Source: Clostridia bacterium
GTDB lineage: Bacteria > Bacillota > Clostridia > Christensenellales > Aristaeellaceae
DNA: 13,532 bases
Assembly (NCBI GenBank): GCA_017469605.1
Contig: JAFUGB010000246.1
Coordinates: 1-13,532 of the forward strand
Direction: 5' to 3'
The translations under genes were made by a program, and so were the position numbers. Each line of letters opens with the position of its first letter. The first letter of the stretch is position 1. Below are positions 7,515 to 13,528 of this stretch, in pieces. The notes beneath the pieces were generated by a model, which saw only the letters and a program-made list of their open reading frames with translations, had not been told where the DNA came from and made no database searches.

Positions 7515-7560
7515 GTATAGAAAATTCATTTACTTTTTTCTTATTGGAGGGGCGTTGTTC

Positions 7561-8031
7561 ATGAAGCACATTCATATTCTGATTACCGATGAGGACCAGG
7601 AAGCTCCGGTGGAGACAGAGCACAGCACACAGATATACAAAGTAACCATGCAGGTACAATCCAGCCATGACGATGATCCGTCGGGCGTGGATACCCAACT
7701 GAGCAACATCTTTCTTTCCCTGGGAATGCCGGTCAATATGAAGGGCTATACGTACCTGCGTGAATCGGTAAAGCTGGTGATCCAATCTCCGGAATGCATG
7801 CAATGTATTACCAAAAACCTGTATCCGATGATCGCCCAAAGCTTTGGCAGCACGCCCGGCAATGTTGAACGCGCCATTCGCCACGCCATTGAAATATGCT
7901 GGCAGCGCGGGCAAGTGGAACGGCTGAACGAGGTATACGGCGTCCGCGTAGTCTCCCAGGCCGACAAGCCGAGCAACAGCGAGCTGATTGCCCTGATTGC
8001 CGACCGCATCCTTGTGGGGCAGAAAAGATAA
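7561..8031 (+). CDS. Spo0A C-terminal DNA-binding-domain protein lacking a receiver domain
   Basis: A 156-residue protein whose residues about 44-152 align throughout with the effector domain of Spo0A, the sporulation master regulator: LGMPVNMKGYTYLRE (54-68), LYPMIAQSF (87-95), NVERAIRHAIEICWQRG (101-117) and the C-terminal KPSNSELIALIADRI (136-150). The recognition-helix region ERAIRHAIE is intact, so 0A-box-like DNA binding is expected. The receiver (phosphoacceptor) domain of about 120 residues is absent; only about 43 residues precede the effector, beginning IHILITDEDQ, which loosely recalls a receiver first strand with its acidic pair. ATG 7561 is chosen for the GGAGGGG ribosome-binding site 8 nt upstream. 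Without a receiver it cannot be phosphorylated in the normal way, so it may act constitutively or compete with Spo0A. It is monocistronic by position. Confidence 0.9.
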   Translation: MKHIHILITDEDQEAPVETEHSTQIYKVTMQVQSSHDDDPSGVDTQLSNIFLSLGMPVNMKGYTYLRESVKLVIQSPECMQCITKNLYPMIAQSFGSTPGNVERAIRHAIEICWQRGQVERLNEVYGVRVVSQADKPSNSELIALIADRILVGQKR

Positions 8032-8078
8032 GCCTGGGAGCCCGCGATCATAACGCTGTGCCCCGGCGCAGGAACCGC

Positions 8079-8108
8079 TTGCGCATTCGGGAAATCGGGC
8101 GGTATAAT
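8079..8108 (+). promoter_or_regulatory. Promoter of the small membrane-anchored protein gene
   Basis: TATAAT (8103-8108), perfect, with TTGCGC (8079-8084) at 18 bp. The -35 is only half consensus. The site lies in the gap after the Spo0A-like gene, so the next gene has its own start of transcription. Confidence 0.5.
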
Positions 8109-8141
8109 ACATTTGGATTTTATATTTTCAGGAGGCACCTC

Positions 8142-8546
8142 ATGAATAGCCATACGCTGAACCGTATCCTGGCCCTGGCCACAGGCTTACTGCTGATTTT
8201 TATCGTAATCTTTGGGTTTTCCGTGATCAAACAAAGGTTTGCAACGCCCAACAAGGCAGCGGAGGACACGCCCATCGATACATCGGAAGCGCCCGAGGGA
8301 ACGATCAACGGGCCCTTCTGCCTGCGGCTGACCTATCCCAAAATCGGCAGCCAAACCTACGTTTCCTTTAATGTATACTACCTGCATGAAGGCAGCGAAG
8401 AGCTCTGGTATTCCTGCGGCCGGATGTTTGCCGCCGCCGATACCGCGTCCATCGCCTGGGCGGACGATCAGTATAACATTGCCGTCACACTGAAAAGCGG
8501 CAGACAGGAGCTGTTTTCCTATGACGGGAACAACAATTGGCAATAA
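8142..8546 (+). CDS. Small membrane-anchored extracytoplasmic protein, function unknown
   Basis: I do not recognise this 134-residue protein. A single hydrophobic span, about residues 8-28 (ILALATGLLLIFIVIFGFSVI), serves as an uncleaved anchor or signal. It is followed by a polar, acidic linker (about 33-52) and a probably beta-rich outer domain that ends SIAWADDQYNIAVTLKSG...FSYDGNNNWQ. Two cysteines in the outer part (FCLRL and SCGR) could form a disulphide. ATG 8142 follows AGGAGG with 6-nt spacing; the longer in-frame extension upstream overlaps the Spo0A-like gene and is rejected. The tail pattern (WxDDxxxxVxLKSG) loosely recalls small clostridial lipoprotein-like domains such as DUF5412, with low certainty. 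It ends at a shared bidirectional terminator. Confidence 0.8.
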   Translation: MNSHTLNRILALATGLLLIFIVIFGFSVIKQRFATPNKAAEDTPIDTSEAPEGTINGPFCLRLTYPKIGSQTYVSFNVYYLHEGSEELWYSCGRMFAAADTASIAWADDQYNIAVTLKSGRQELFSYDGNNNWQ

Positions 8547-8592
8547 AAAACGCCCCTTTTTCCATCGTCACGGAAGAAGGGGCGAATTTTTA
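8545..8592. terminator. Bidirectional terminator between convergent genes
   Basis: A 13-bp stem, CGCCCCTTTTTCC (8551-8563) with GGAAGAAGGGGCG (8572-8584) containing one T·G pair, loop of 8. On + it is followed by AATTTTTATTT, and on - by TTTTTTATTG, so it can serve both the small membrane protein gene and the degV-like gene. Confidence 0.88.
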
Positions 8593-9561
8593 TTTCTTGA
8601 TCTTTTTTTCAATGGTGGCTTTCAGCGTTTCCTTGCTTTCGTCCACCTTCTGGCTGATGGCGTCCAGCAGCGAATCATTCTGGCCGCGGAAGCGCTCGTC
8701 CCCAAAGAAGAACAGCGCCACCGTACCCGGCCCCACATGGGAACCGGTGACTGGCTCATACATCACGGTCATGATATCCTTGGGAGGATGGTTGGCCTTG
8801 AGCAGGCTGATCAGATAATCCACATCCTCCTGGCAATCGGCATGGGCGATGCCGATGGTCTGCTGTTCCGCGTTGCGCACCAGCTTATCATACTGCTCCG
8901 CAATGCCCATCAGCGCCCGCCGGCGGCCGCGAATTTTGGCAAAGCTGACGATCTTTCCTTCGGTATTGCCCTTCAGCAGCGGCTTGATATTGAGCACCAT
9001 GCCCACGATGGCCGCCACATTGGAAAGCCGGCCGGTATTGCGCAGGTATTTGAGATCGTCCACCGTAAACACCTGGCACATGGGATGCCGGATCCGCATC
9101 AGCAGCTCATAGGTATCCGCCAGCGAATCTCCCCGATCCCTGCACTCCACGGCCTGGACCACCAGCAAGCCCTCCCCCAGGGAAGCGCTGAGCGTATCCA
9201 CGGTATAGATTTTGCGCTCCGGGTATTCCTCCCGAAGCTCCTGGGCTGAAAACTCCGCCTGGCTGTAAGATCCGCTGATGCCCGAAGACATGCTGATATA
9301 CAAAATATCCTCGCCGCGCTCCAGCACAGGCCGCATCATATCGTGATACGCCTGGGGCGTGATCTGGGAGGTGGTCACCTTTTCCCCCGCCCGCATGGCA
9401 TTGTAAAAGGAGGCGCCGTCAAAGCTTTCGGTATCCAGGCAGGTACAGTCCTGCCCCTTCACAAAATAATGGAATGGGATTGCCAGGACATTATGCGCCT
9501 CCAGCCAGCGGCGGTCCAAATTGGCCGATGTATCTGTAACGATCGTAAACAAGTCAATCAC
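8590..9561 (-). CDS. DegV family lipid-binding protein
   Basis: About 323 residues, full length for the DegV family, whose members (for example FakB of the staphylococcal fatty-acid kinase) bind a fatty acid in a deep cleft between two domains. Visible hallmarks are FTIVTDTSANL at the N terminus, TTSQITP around residue 63, SSGISGSYS around 93, DDLKYLRNTGRLS with a following NIKPLL in the middle, and GSHVGPGTVALFF near the C terminus. The widest start is GTG 9561. A TTG at 9552 has AGGGG 8 nt upstream and would give MFTIVTDTS, closer to other family members; the difference is three residues. No FakA kinase is nearby, so its partner must lie elsewhere. The partner and ligand cannot be read from the sequence. 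Confidence 0.93.
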   Translation of the reverse strand: MIDLFTIVTDTSANLDRRWLEAHNVLAIPFHYFVKGQDCTCLDTESFDGASFYNAMRAGEKVTTSQITPQAYHDMMRPVLERGEDILYISMSSGISGSYSQAEFSAQELREEYPERKIYTVDTLSASLGEGLLVVQAVECRDRGDSLADTYELLMRIRHPMCQVFTVDDLKYLRNTGRLSNVAAIVGMVLNIKPLLKGNTEGKIVSFAKIRGRRRALMGIAEQYDKLVRNAEQQTIGIAHADCQEDVDYLISLLKANHPPKDIMTVMYEPVTGSHVGPGTVALFFFGDERFRGQNDSLLDAISQKVDESKETLKATIEKKIKK

Positions 9562-9570
9562 CCCTGCATA

Positions 9571-9593
9571 AATCTAATATGCTTTATTAGATT
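9571..9593. promoter_or_regulatory. 9-bp inverted repeat overlapping the degV-like promoter (operator candidate)
   Basis: AATCTAATA (9571-9579) and TATTAGATT (9585-9593), perfect arms with a 5-nt centre. The site spans the end of the -10 element and the expected transcription start of the degV-like gene, a classic repressor position. The divergent DUF1836 regulator is an obvious candidate to bind it, by inference. Confidence 0.5.
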
Positions 9594-9617
9594 ATCATAT
9601 TGTCCAATATATGTCAA
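9591..9617 (-). promoter_or_regulatory. Promoter of the degV-like gene with an embedded palindrome
   Basis: On the minus strand the -35 is a perfect TTGACA (9617-9612). The -10 is either GATAAT (9596-9591, 15-bp spacer) or TAATCT (9594-9589, 17-bp spacer). The spacer itself holds a second inverted repeat, ATATTG-TC-CAATAT (9597-9610). Confidence 0.55.
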
Positions 9618-9640
9618 GCAAGCTTTTCGTCAAGATATCC

Positions 9641-9668
9641 TTGATTTTTATTCCGAATGTGGTATACT
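9641..9668 (+). promoter_or_regulatory. Promoter of the DUF1836 gene
   Basis: TTGATT (9641-9646) and TATACT (9663-9668) with a 16-bp spacer, 21 bp before the start codon. Divergent from and close to the degV-like promoter. Confidence 0.6.
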
Positions 9669-9689
9669 GAACGGGAGGAGGGATGCGCG

Positions 9690-10280
9690 ATGTATGATAA
9701 CAGCCTGGTCGCAGCCAAACTGCGCCACTGGGAAAAGTACCTGGAACGGTACCGCCTGCCCTCCTGGGAAGAGATTCCGGATATCGGCCTGTACATGGAG
9801 CAGGTGGTGGTGGTGCTCAAGCAATATCTGGATTACATGCCGCCCGAGCTGAAGGAAGAGCAGTTCATCACCGCCGCCACCATTAATAACTATGTTCGCA
9901 ACAAAGTCATGCCCATGCCGGTCAAAAAGCGGTATTACCGCACGCATTTGGCCTATTTGATTATGATTTGCTCCCTAAAGCAGGGACTGAGCATATCGCT
10001 GATCCAAAGGCTGATCCCCAGCAACCTGTCCGAGGAGGAGCTGAAAAGCGTATATGCCGCCTATATTGCCCGTCACCGCATGGCCACACAGTATTTTTCC
10101 CAGCAGGTGCTGATGGCTGCCGGGCCGATCCTGGGGCTGGAATCAGATTCCTCCCTGGCCAGCAACCATCCCGAGGATATGATCGCGGCTTCCGCCGTGG
10201 TGGGCGGCCTGGCCCGGCTGCTGGCGGAAAAGCTGCTGCTCCTGGAAGGGCAGCAGGCCCCAAAAGAAGAAGCCGAATAA
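9690..10280 (+). CDS. DUF1836 domain protein, putative HTH regulator
   Basis: A 196-residue protein recognisable as DUF1836 from WEEIPDIGLYMEQVVVVLKQYL (about 26-47), ITAATINNYVRNKVMPMPVKKRYYRTHLAYLIMICSLKQGLSISLIQRLI (about 65-115), the pattern of a MerR-like winged helix with a recognition helix around TINNYVRNK. Function of the family is unproven; the fold predicts DNA binding. The C-terminal third is predicted helical and ends in a hydrophobic stretch (VVGGLARLLAEKLLLLEG) that may serve dimerisation. ATG 9690 follows AGGAGG with 8-nt spacing. Divergent from the degV-like gene with two palindromes in the shared gap, so it may control itself and that gene. Terminates at a hairpin shared with the convergent aminopeptidase gene. 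Confidence 0.88.
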   Translation: MYDNSLVAAKLRHWEKYLERYRLPSWEEIPDIGLYMEQVVVVLKQYLDYMPPELKEEQFITAATINNYVRNKVMPMPVKKRYYRTHLAYLIMICSLKQGLSISLIQRLIPSNLSEEELKSVYAAYIARHRMATQYFSQQVLMAAGPILGLESDSSLASNHPEDMIAASAVVGGLARLLAEKLLLLEGQQAPKEEAE

Positions 10281-10314
10281 ATTATTGGATAAAAGACACA
10301 GGCATATACGCTCA

Positions 10315-10354
10315 AAACGGACAGCGGAAAAATTTCTTCCGCCGTCCGTTTTTT
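10315..10354. terminator. Bidirectional terminator between DUF1836 and aminopeptidase genes
   Basis: AAACGGAC (10315-10322) pairs with GTCCGTTT (10344-10351) and GCGGAA (10324-10329) with TTCCGC (10337-10342) across a one-base internal mismatch. T-runs follow on + (TTTTTT), and on - the helix ends in GTCCGTTTTGAG. Confidence 0.85.
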
Positions 10355-10356
10355 CA

Positions 10357-11658
10357 TTAAAGGCGATATTGTCCATCCTTGAGGCACTTGACCTCGGTTT
10401 CATAGAAGGCCCGCATGCCTTCGATCATATAATCGATATCCCGCGCGCCCGCCGTTTCATAGCTGCTGTGCATGGCCAGCTGAGCCAGGCCGATATCCAA
10501 TGTATTGATGGAAACATGGCTGCCGCTGATGTTGCCCAGCGTGCCGCCGCCCGGCATATCGGAACGGTTGGCATAATGCTGCACGGGCACGCCGGCGTTC
10601 GCGCAGATTTGATGGAATACCGCTTCGCTGACCGCATCGGTGGTATACTTCTGATTGGCATTGAATTTGATCACGATCCCCCCGTTCATAAAGGCGTGGT
10701 TTTGGGAATCGGAGTACTCCGGATGATTGGGATGCATGGCGTGGGCATTATCGGCGGACAGCATAAAGCTGTTGGCCAAAGCGGTATAATACGCCTCCTC
10801 CCCATAGCTCAAGGACAGTATGATGCGGCGCAGCACGTCCTCCAAGAAGCTGGAATCGGCGCCTTGCTTGGTGGTGCTGCCCACCTCTTCATTATCAAAC
10901 ACGCAGCATACATTGGCATGCTTTCCGGTCTTGGCCGCCTTAAATGCCTGTACGGCGCAGAAGGCGCACTCGATATCATCCAGCCGCGGCGCCGACACAA
11001 ATTCCTGCTCCGCGCCCCAAACCGTGCCGGGCATGCGGTTATACAGGTACAAATCGGCTCCCAGCACGTCCCCTTCCGCCGCCCCGGCTGCCTGCGCTAC
11101 CCGCGTCCGGAAGGTGCCCTTGGCGGTCTCGCTGCCCCAAAGCGGGAAGGTATCCACGGCGGGATTGAATTTATAGCCGTTATTAACTTCCCGGTTCATA
11201 TGGATGGCCACATTGGGAATGATGGCCATATCGGCGTCCAGATTCACCAGCGCGGTGCGCAGTCCTTCGGCCGTGCGCACCAGCGCCCGCCCCGCCACCG
11301 ACAAGGGCCGGTCAAACCAGCTGGACATGATCATGCCGCCATAGCGCTCGGTATCCAGCTGGATATAATGCCCCCGCACCTCGGTTTCGGCATTTTCCTT
11401 GATCTTAAAGGTGGGCGAATCCGAATGGCTGGCGATGAGCTGGAAACCGTCAAAGGGCTGTTCAGGCAGTGTAAAGGCGATGATGCTGCTGCAATTGCGG
11501 GTCACATAGTATTTGCCGCCGGGCATAAGCCGCCATTTTTCACCCTCGTGGAGCTGTGTAAATCCGCCCAGCTCCCTGCAGATGGTATCAATGGCGTGGA
11601 ACGCCGTAGGGCTTTTTTGAATGAAAGCGATCAAGTCGCGCGCGTTTTGGTTTTTCAT
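10357..11658 (-). CDS. M18 family aminopeptidase
   Basis: A 433-residue cytosolic dinuclear-zinc aminopeptidase of the M18 family (aspartyl aminopeptidase and yeast aminopeptidase I relatives), which trims N-terminal residues from peptides. The zinc-site motifs are visible in order: SHSDSP (His and Asp), DNEEVGS (bridging Glu and general base), SADNAHAMHPNHP and, near the C terminus, ISGSHVSINT with the final His ligand. Length is typical. The start is ATG 11658 (MKNQNARDLI), with AAGGA 9 nt upstream; the longer frame to 11760 runs into the promoter and is rejected. Single-gene unit with its own promoter and a bidirectional terminator. The exact residue preference (acidic versus neutral) cannot be read off the sequence. 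Confidence 0.95.
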   Translation of the reverse strand: MKNQNARDLIAFIQKSPTAFHAIDTICRELGGFTQLHEGEKWRLMPGGKYYVTRNCSSIIAFTLPEQPFDGFQLIASHSDSPTFKIKENAETEVRGHYIQLDTERYGGMIMSSWFDRPLSVAGRALVRTAEGLRTALVNLDADMAIIPNVAIHMNREVNNGYKFNPAVDTFPLWGSETAKGTFRTRVAQAAGAAEGDVLGADLYLYNRMPGTVWGAEQEFVSAPRLDDIECAFCAVQAFKAAKTGKHANVCCVFDNEEVGSTTKQGADSSFLEDVLRRIILSLSYGEEAYYTALANSFMLSADNAHAMHPNHPEYSDSQNHAFMNGGIVIKFNANQKYTTDAVSEAVFHQICANAGVPVQHYANRSDMPGGGTLGNISGSHVSINTLDIGLAQLAMHSSYETAGARDIDYMIEGMRAFYETEVKCLKDGQYRL

Positions 11659-11701
11659 ATGTATCCATCCTTCCAGGCGCGCTGTATCGGCGCGCAGCAC
11701 C

Positions 11702-11730
11702 AGCATACCACAGCTCAGGGCGAGATGCAA
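11702..11730 (-). promoter_or_regulatory. Promoter of the aminopeptidase gene
   Basis: TTGCAT (11730-11725) and TATGCT (11707-11702) on the minus strand, with a 17-bp spacer, about 44 bp before the start codon. The rest of the gap up to 11862 shows no gene; a weak CCCG/CGGG stem near 11800-11820 is not a convincing terminator for the HxlR gene. Confidence 0.6.
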
Positions 11731-11862
11731 CCATGACGGCAGCCTATTCTTGATTGGCATAGAAACAGATCGCAGGCAAGAGGCGATATGATAAGGCGCC
11801 CGCTTTTTTCACGGGAGCTTTCTTTCAGCGCAAGTTTTCATCAAAATTCAAAAGCCTGGAAT

Positions 11863-12210
11863 TCATCCGCAGGGCACCGGCACCCCGGCCAGCTCAAAAT
11901 AATGCTCGCCCCACTTGCACAGGGCGTCCACGATGGGCACCAGGGTTTGCCCCATCTCTGTCAGGGAATACTCTGTTTTGGGCGGCACCACGGGATAGAG
12001 GATGCGGTTGATCACCCCGTCCTCCTCTAATTCTTTTAGCTGCTTGCTCAGCATCCGGGGCGTGGCCTGGGGCACGGCGCTGGCGATCTCGTGATACCGT
12101 TTGGTGCCGTGCATCAGTTCGTATACGATCATTGCCTTGTATTTTCCGCCCACCACATCCATGGCCGCTTCCACCGGGCAATGATAGCCTTTTACCTTCT
12201 CAATGTTCAT
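11863..12210 (-). CDS. HxlR/YodB-type transcriptional regulator
   Basis: A 115-residue winged-helix regulator with the full HxlR signature: HCPVEAAMDVVGGKYKAMIVYEL (10-32), RYHEIASAVPQATPRMLSKQLKELEEDGVINR (HTH and wing) and YSLTEMGQTLVPIVDALCKWG at the C-terminal dimer helix. Cys11 occupies the position of the redox or electrophile sensor cysteine in B. subtilis YodB and relatives; more cysteines are at about 97 and 114. ATG 12210 follows GGAGA in GGAGAGATCAG. The gene is divergent from an NTF2-like and a nitroreductase gene, the typical HxlR arrangement for regulators of quinone or disulphide stress. A palindrome fills the spacer of its own promoter, indicating autorepression. Confidence 0.95.
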   Translation of the reverse strand: MNIEKVKGYHCPVEAAMDVVGGKYKAMIVYELMHGTKRYHEIASAVPQATPRMLSKQLKELEEDGVINRILYPVVPPKTEYSLTEMGQTLVPIVDALCKWGEHYFELAGVPVPCG

Positions 12211-12221
12211 CTGATCTCTCC

Positions 12222-12250
12222 ATACTATACTATTTGATAGTATATCACAA
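12222..12250 (-). promoter_or_regulatory. HxlR gene promoter with a perfect 8-3-8 operator palindrome
   Basis: On the minus strand TTGTGA (12250-12245) and TAGTAT (12227-12222) with a 17-bp spacer. The spacer is almost exactly the palindrome TATACTAT-TTG-ATAGTATA (12226-12244). Its core TACTATTTGATAGTA closely resembles YodB-type operators (TACTATTTG...TAGTA). A bound regulator would occlude the promoter. Confidence 0.7.
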
Positions 12251-12262
12251 AAAAGTGCGTTC

Positions 12263-12290
12263 TTGTAGAGTTTATAATTCCGGCTATAAT
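12263..12290 (+). promoter_or_regulatory. Promoter of the NTF2-like/nitroreductase operon
   Basis: TTGTAG (12263-12268) and TATAAT (12285-12290) with a 16-bp spacer. The -10 sits within a perfect 12-bp palindrome, CTATAATTATAG (12284-12295). The HxlR operator centre lies about 28 bp upstream of the -35, so control could be indirect or through wrapping. Confidence 0.55.
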
Positions 12291-12347
12291 TATAGATGTG
12301 CGGGACAAAAAAGTCAATCGCAAATCAATTCATGGGGGAAAATGAAC

Positions 12348-12716
12348 ATGGAAAAGATCAAAGTGGCGGATTATGAAGCGGTGCTGGCGGCGATCAGCAA
12401 ATATACCGAAGCCTGCAAAGAAGGCAAGAGCGACATCATGAAGCCCGCGTTTACCGATAACGCGCTGATGTACGGCTATCTGAACGGCGAATACTACCAT
12501 GGCTCCATTGAAGCGCTGTACGGCGCGGTGGACGCCTTTGGCCCGGCGCCCGATACCCTGGCGCGGGTGGATGTGCTGAGCATTGAAGGCACGGCGGCCG
12601 TCGTTCGCGTTACGCTGGAAAACTGGCACGGCCTGTCTTTTACCGATTTCCATAGCCTGATCAAAGAAGATGGGCAGTGGAAAATCCTGGCCAAGGTGTT
12701 CCATCAGTACCTGTAA
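12348..12716 (+). CDS. NTF2-like / putative lumazine-binding family protein
   Basis: A 122-residue protein with the SnoaL/NTF2-like cone fold of the putative lumazine-binding group (PF12893): an N-terminal helix (ADYEAVLAAISKYTEACKEGKSDIMKPAF), a strand pair NALMYGYLNGEYYHG, then ARVDVLSIEGTAAVVRVTLEN and the family's characteristic end SFTDFHSLIKEDGQWKILAKVFHQYL. Such proteins bind small ligands or act as isomerase/dehydratase-like folds; the substrate is unknown. ATG 12348 is preferred because GGGGG lies 9 nt upstream; ATG 12342 (two residues longer) is only 3 nt from that site. First gene of an operon with the nitroreductase 12 bp downstream, under a promoter next to the HxlR operator, so a stress-linked role is plausible. 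Confidence 0.9.
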   Translation: MEKIKVADYEAVLAAISKYTEACKEGKSDIMKPAFTDNALMYGYLNGEYYHGSIEALYGAVDAFGPAPDTLARVDVLSIEGTAAVVRVTLENWHGLSFTDFHSLIKEDGQWKILAKVFHQYL

Positions 12717-12728
12717 GGCGGTGACGGT

Positions 12729-13247
12729 ATGAGCTTTCTTGATCTGGCGGCCCAGCGGTATTCTGTGCGCACTTATTCCGGCAAAAAAGTGGAGCAGGAG
12801 AAGATCGATCTGATCCTGAAGGCGGCGCAGCTGGCCCCGACAGCGGTCAACTATCAGCCGCAGATGATCTATGTGCTCAAAAGCGACGAAGCGCTGGCCA
12901 AAATCAACCGCCTGTGCCGGTGCATCTATGGCGCGCCGCTGGTATTCCTGGTCTGCAGCGACGAGCGCCGCACTTGGAAAAGCCAGACTGAGCCGGGCTA
13001 CAGCGCCGGGGAGATGGATTGCAGCATCGTCTGCACCCACATGATGCTGGAAGCCTGGGAACAGGGCCTGGGCTCCGTGTGGGTGCGCCTGTTTGACGTA
13101 GCGGAGGTGGCAAAGGCTTTTGACTTGCCACCCTACATCAAGCCCATCTGCCTGCTGCCCGTGGGCTATGCCGCGCCGGGCGCGAAGCCCTACGCCCCGT
13201 GGCATGACGTGTACCGGCCCATTGCGGATTTCACAAAGGAGCTGTGA
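12729..13247 (+). CDS. Nitroreductase family protein (FMN-dependent)
   Basis: A 172-residue flavoprotein of the nitroreductase fold, which uses NAD(P)H to reduce nitro compounds, quinones or related electrophiles. The N-terminal RYSVRTYSGKKVEQEKIDLILKAAQLAPTAVNYQPQ carries the RxSVRxY FMN-phosphate motif (R10, S12, R14) and the conserved AP...NxQP segment. EQGLGSVWV (about 114-122) is the conserved C-terminal flavin-site region. Length is typical for the short clostridial subfamily (two-domain members with an N-terminal ferredoxin are larger). The ribosome-binding site is modest (GGCGGTGA). The stop overlaps the region where the next gene's ribosome-binding site lies. The divergent HxlR gene fits the B. 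subtilis YodB-YodC scheme of regulator plus nitroreductase. Confidence 0.93.
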   Translation: MSFLDLAAQRYSVRTYSGKKVEQEKIDLILKAAQLAPTAVNYQPQMIYVLKSDEALAKINRLCRCIYGAPLVFLVCSDERRTWKSQTEPGYSAGEMDCSIVCTHMMLEAWEQGLGSVWVRLFDVAEVAKAFDLPPYIKPICLLPVGYAAPGAKPYAPWHDVYRPIADFTKEL

Positions 13248-13249
13248 CC

Positions 13250-13528
13250 ATGAGCGATCTGCGAAACGTGCCCGGCATCGGCGCCAAGAAAGAGCAGGAG
13301 CTGATGGACCTGGGCTATGATTCCCTGGAGAAGCTAAAGGGCGCCGACCCGGACGAACTCTATATCAAGGCCTGCCTGCGCCAAAGCCAGCAACTGGACA
13401 AGTGCGTGCTGTACGCCTTCCGCTGCGCCGTGGCCTATGCCAGGGACCCCTACCCCGATCACGGGAAGTACCGCTGTTGGTATTTCTGCGATGATAAAAA
13501 CGAAAAGAAGGAAGGAAAAACAAAATGA
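13250..13528 (+). CDS. Helix-hairpin-helix 'pathogenicity locus' (Cdd1-like) protein
   Basis: A 92-residue protein of the Cdd1/PF11731 family, first named from a gene beside the C. difficile toxin locus; the name is positional and does not imply virulence. It begins with a helix-hairpin-helix, LRNVPGIGAKKEQELMDLGYDSLEKLKGADPDELY (about 4-38), a non-sequence-specific DNA-binding motif. The family tail CVLYAFRCAVAYARDPYPDHGKYRCWYF follows with several cysteines (about C52, C59, C76, C80). Start ATG 13250 has AAAGGAG 8 nt upstream; GTG 13244 overlapping the nitroreductase stop is less likely. It is co-transcribed with the nitroreductase, a pairing I cannot explain functionally. Confidence 0.9.
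   Translation: MSDLRNVPGIGAKKEQELMDLGYDSLEKLKGADPDELYIKACLRQSQQLDKCVLYAFRCAVAYARDPYPDHGKYRCWYFCDDKNEKKEGKTK

Noticed and set aside
7417..7560. Extension of the Spo0A-like protein upstream to include a receiver
   Set aside because: The 48 residues before ATG 7561 cross the ABC operon terminator and show no receiver motif; a strong ribosome-binding site precedes ATG 7561.
10285..11736. A 483-residue open frame on + across the M18 aminopeptidase gene
   Set aside because: Antisense shadow of a real, motif-complete M18 gene; it also runs through the bidirectional terminator and the aminopeptidase promoter.
12132..12347. Longer N-terminal extension of the NTF2-like protein
   Set aside because: It would run through the HxlR gene, its operator and both promoters; the ribosome-binding site places the start at 12348 or 12342.
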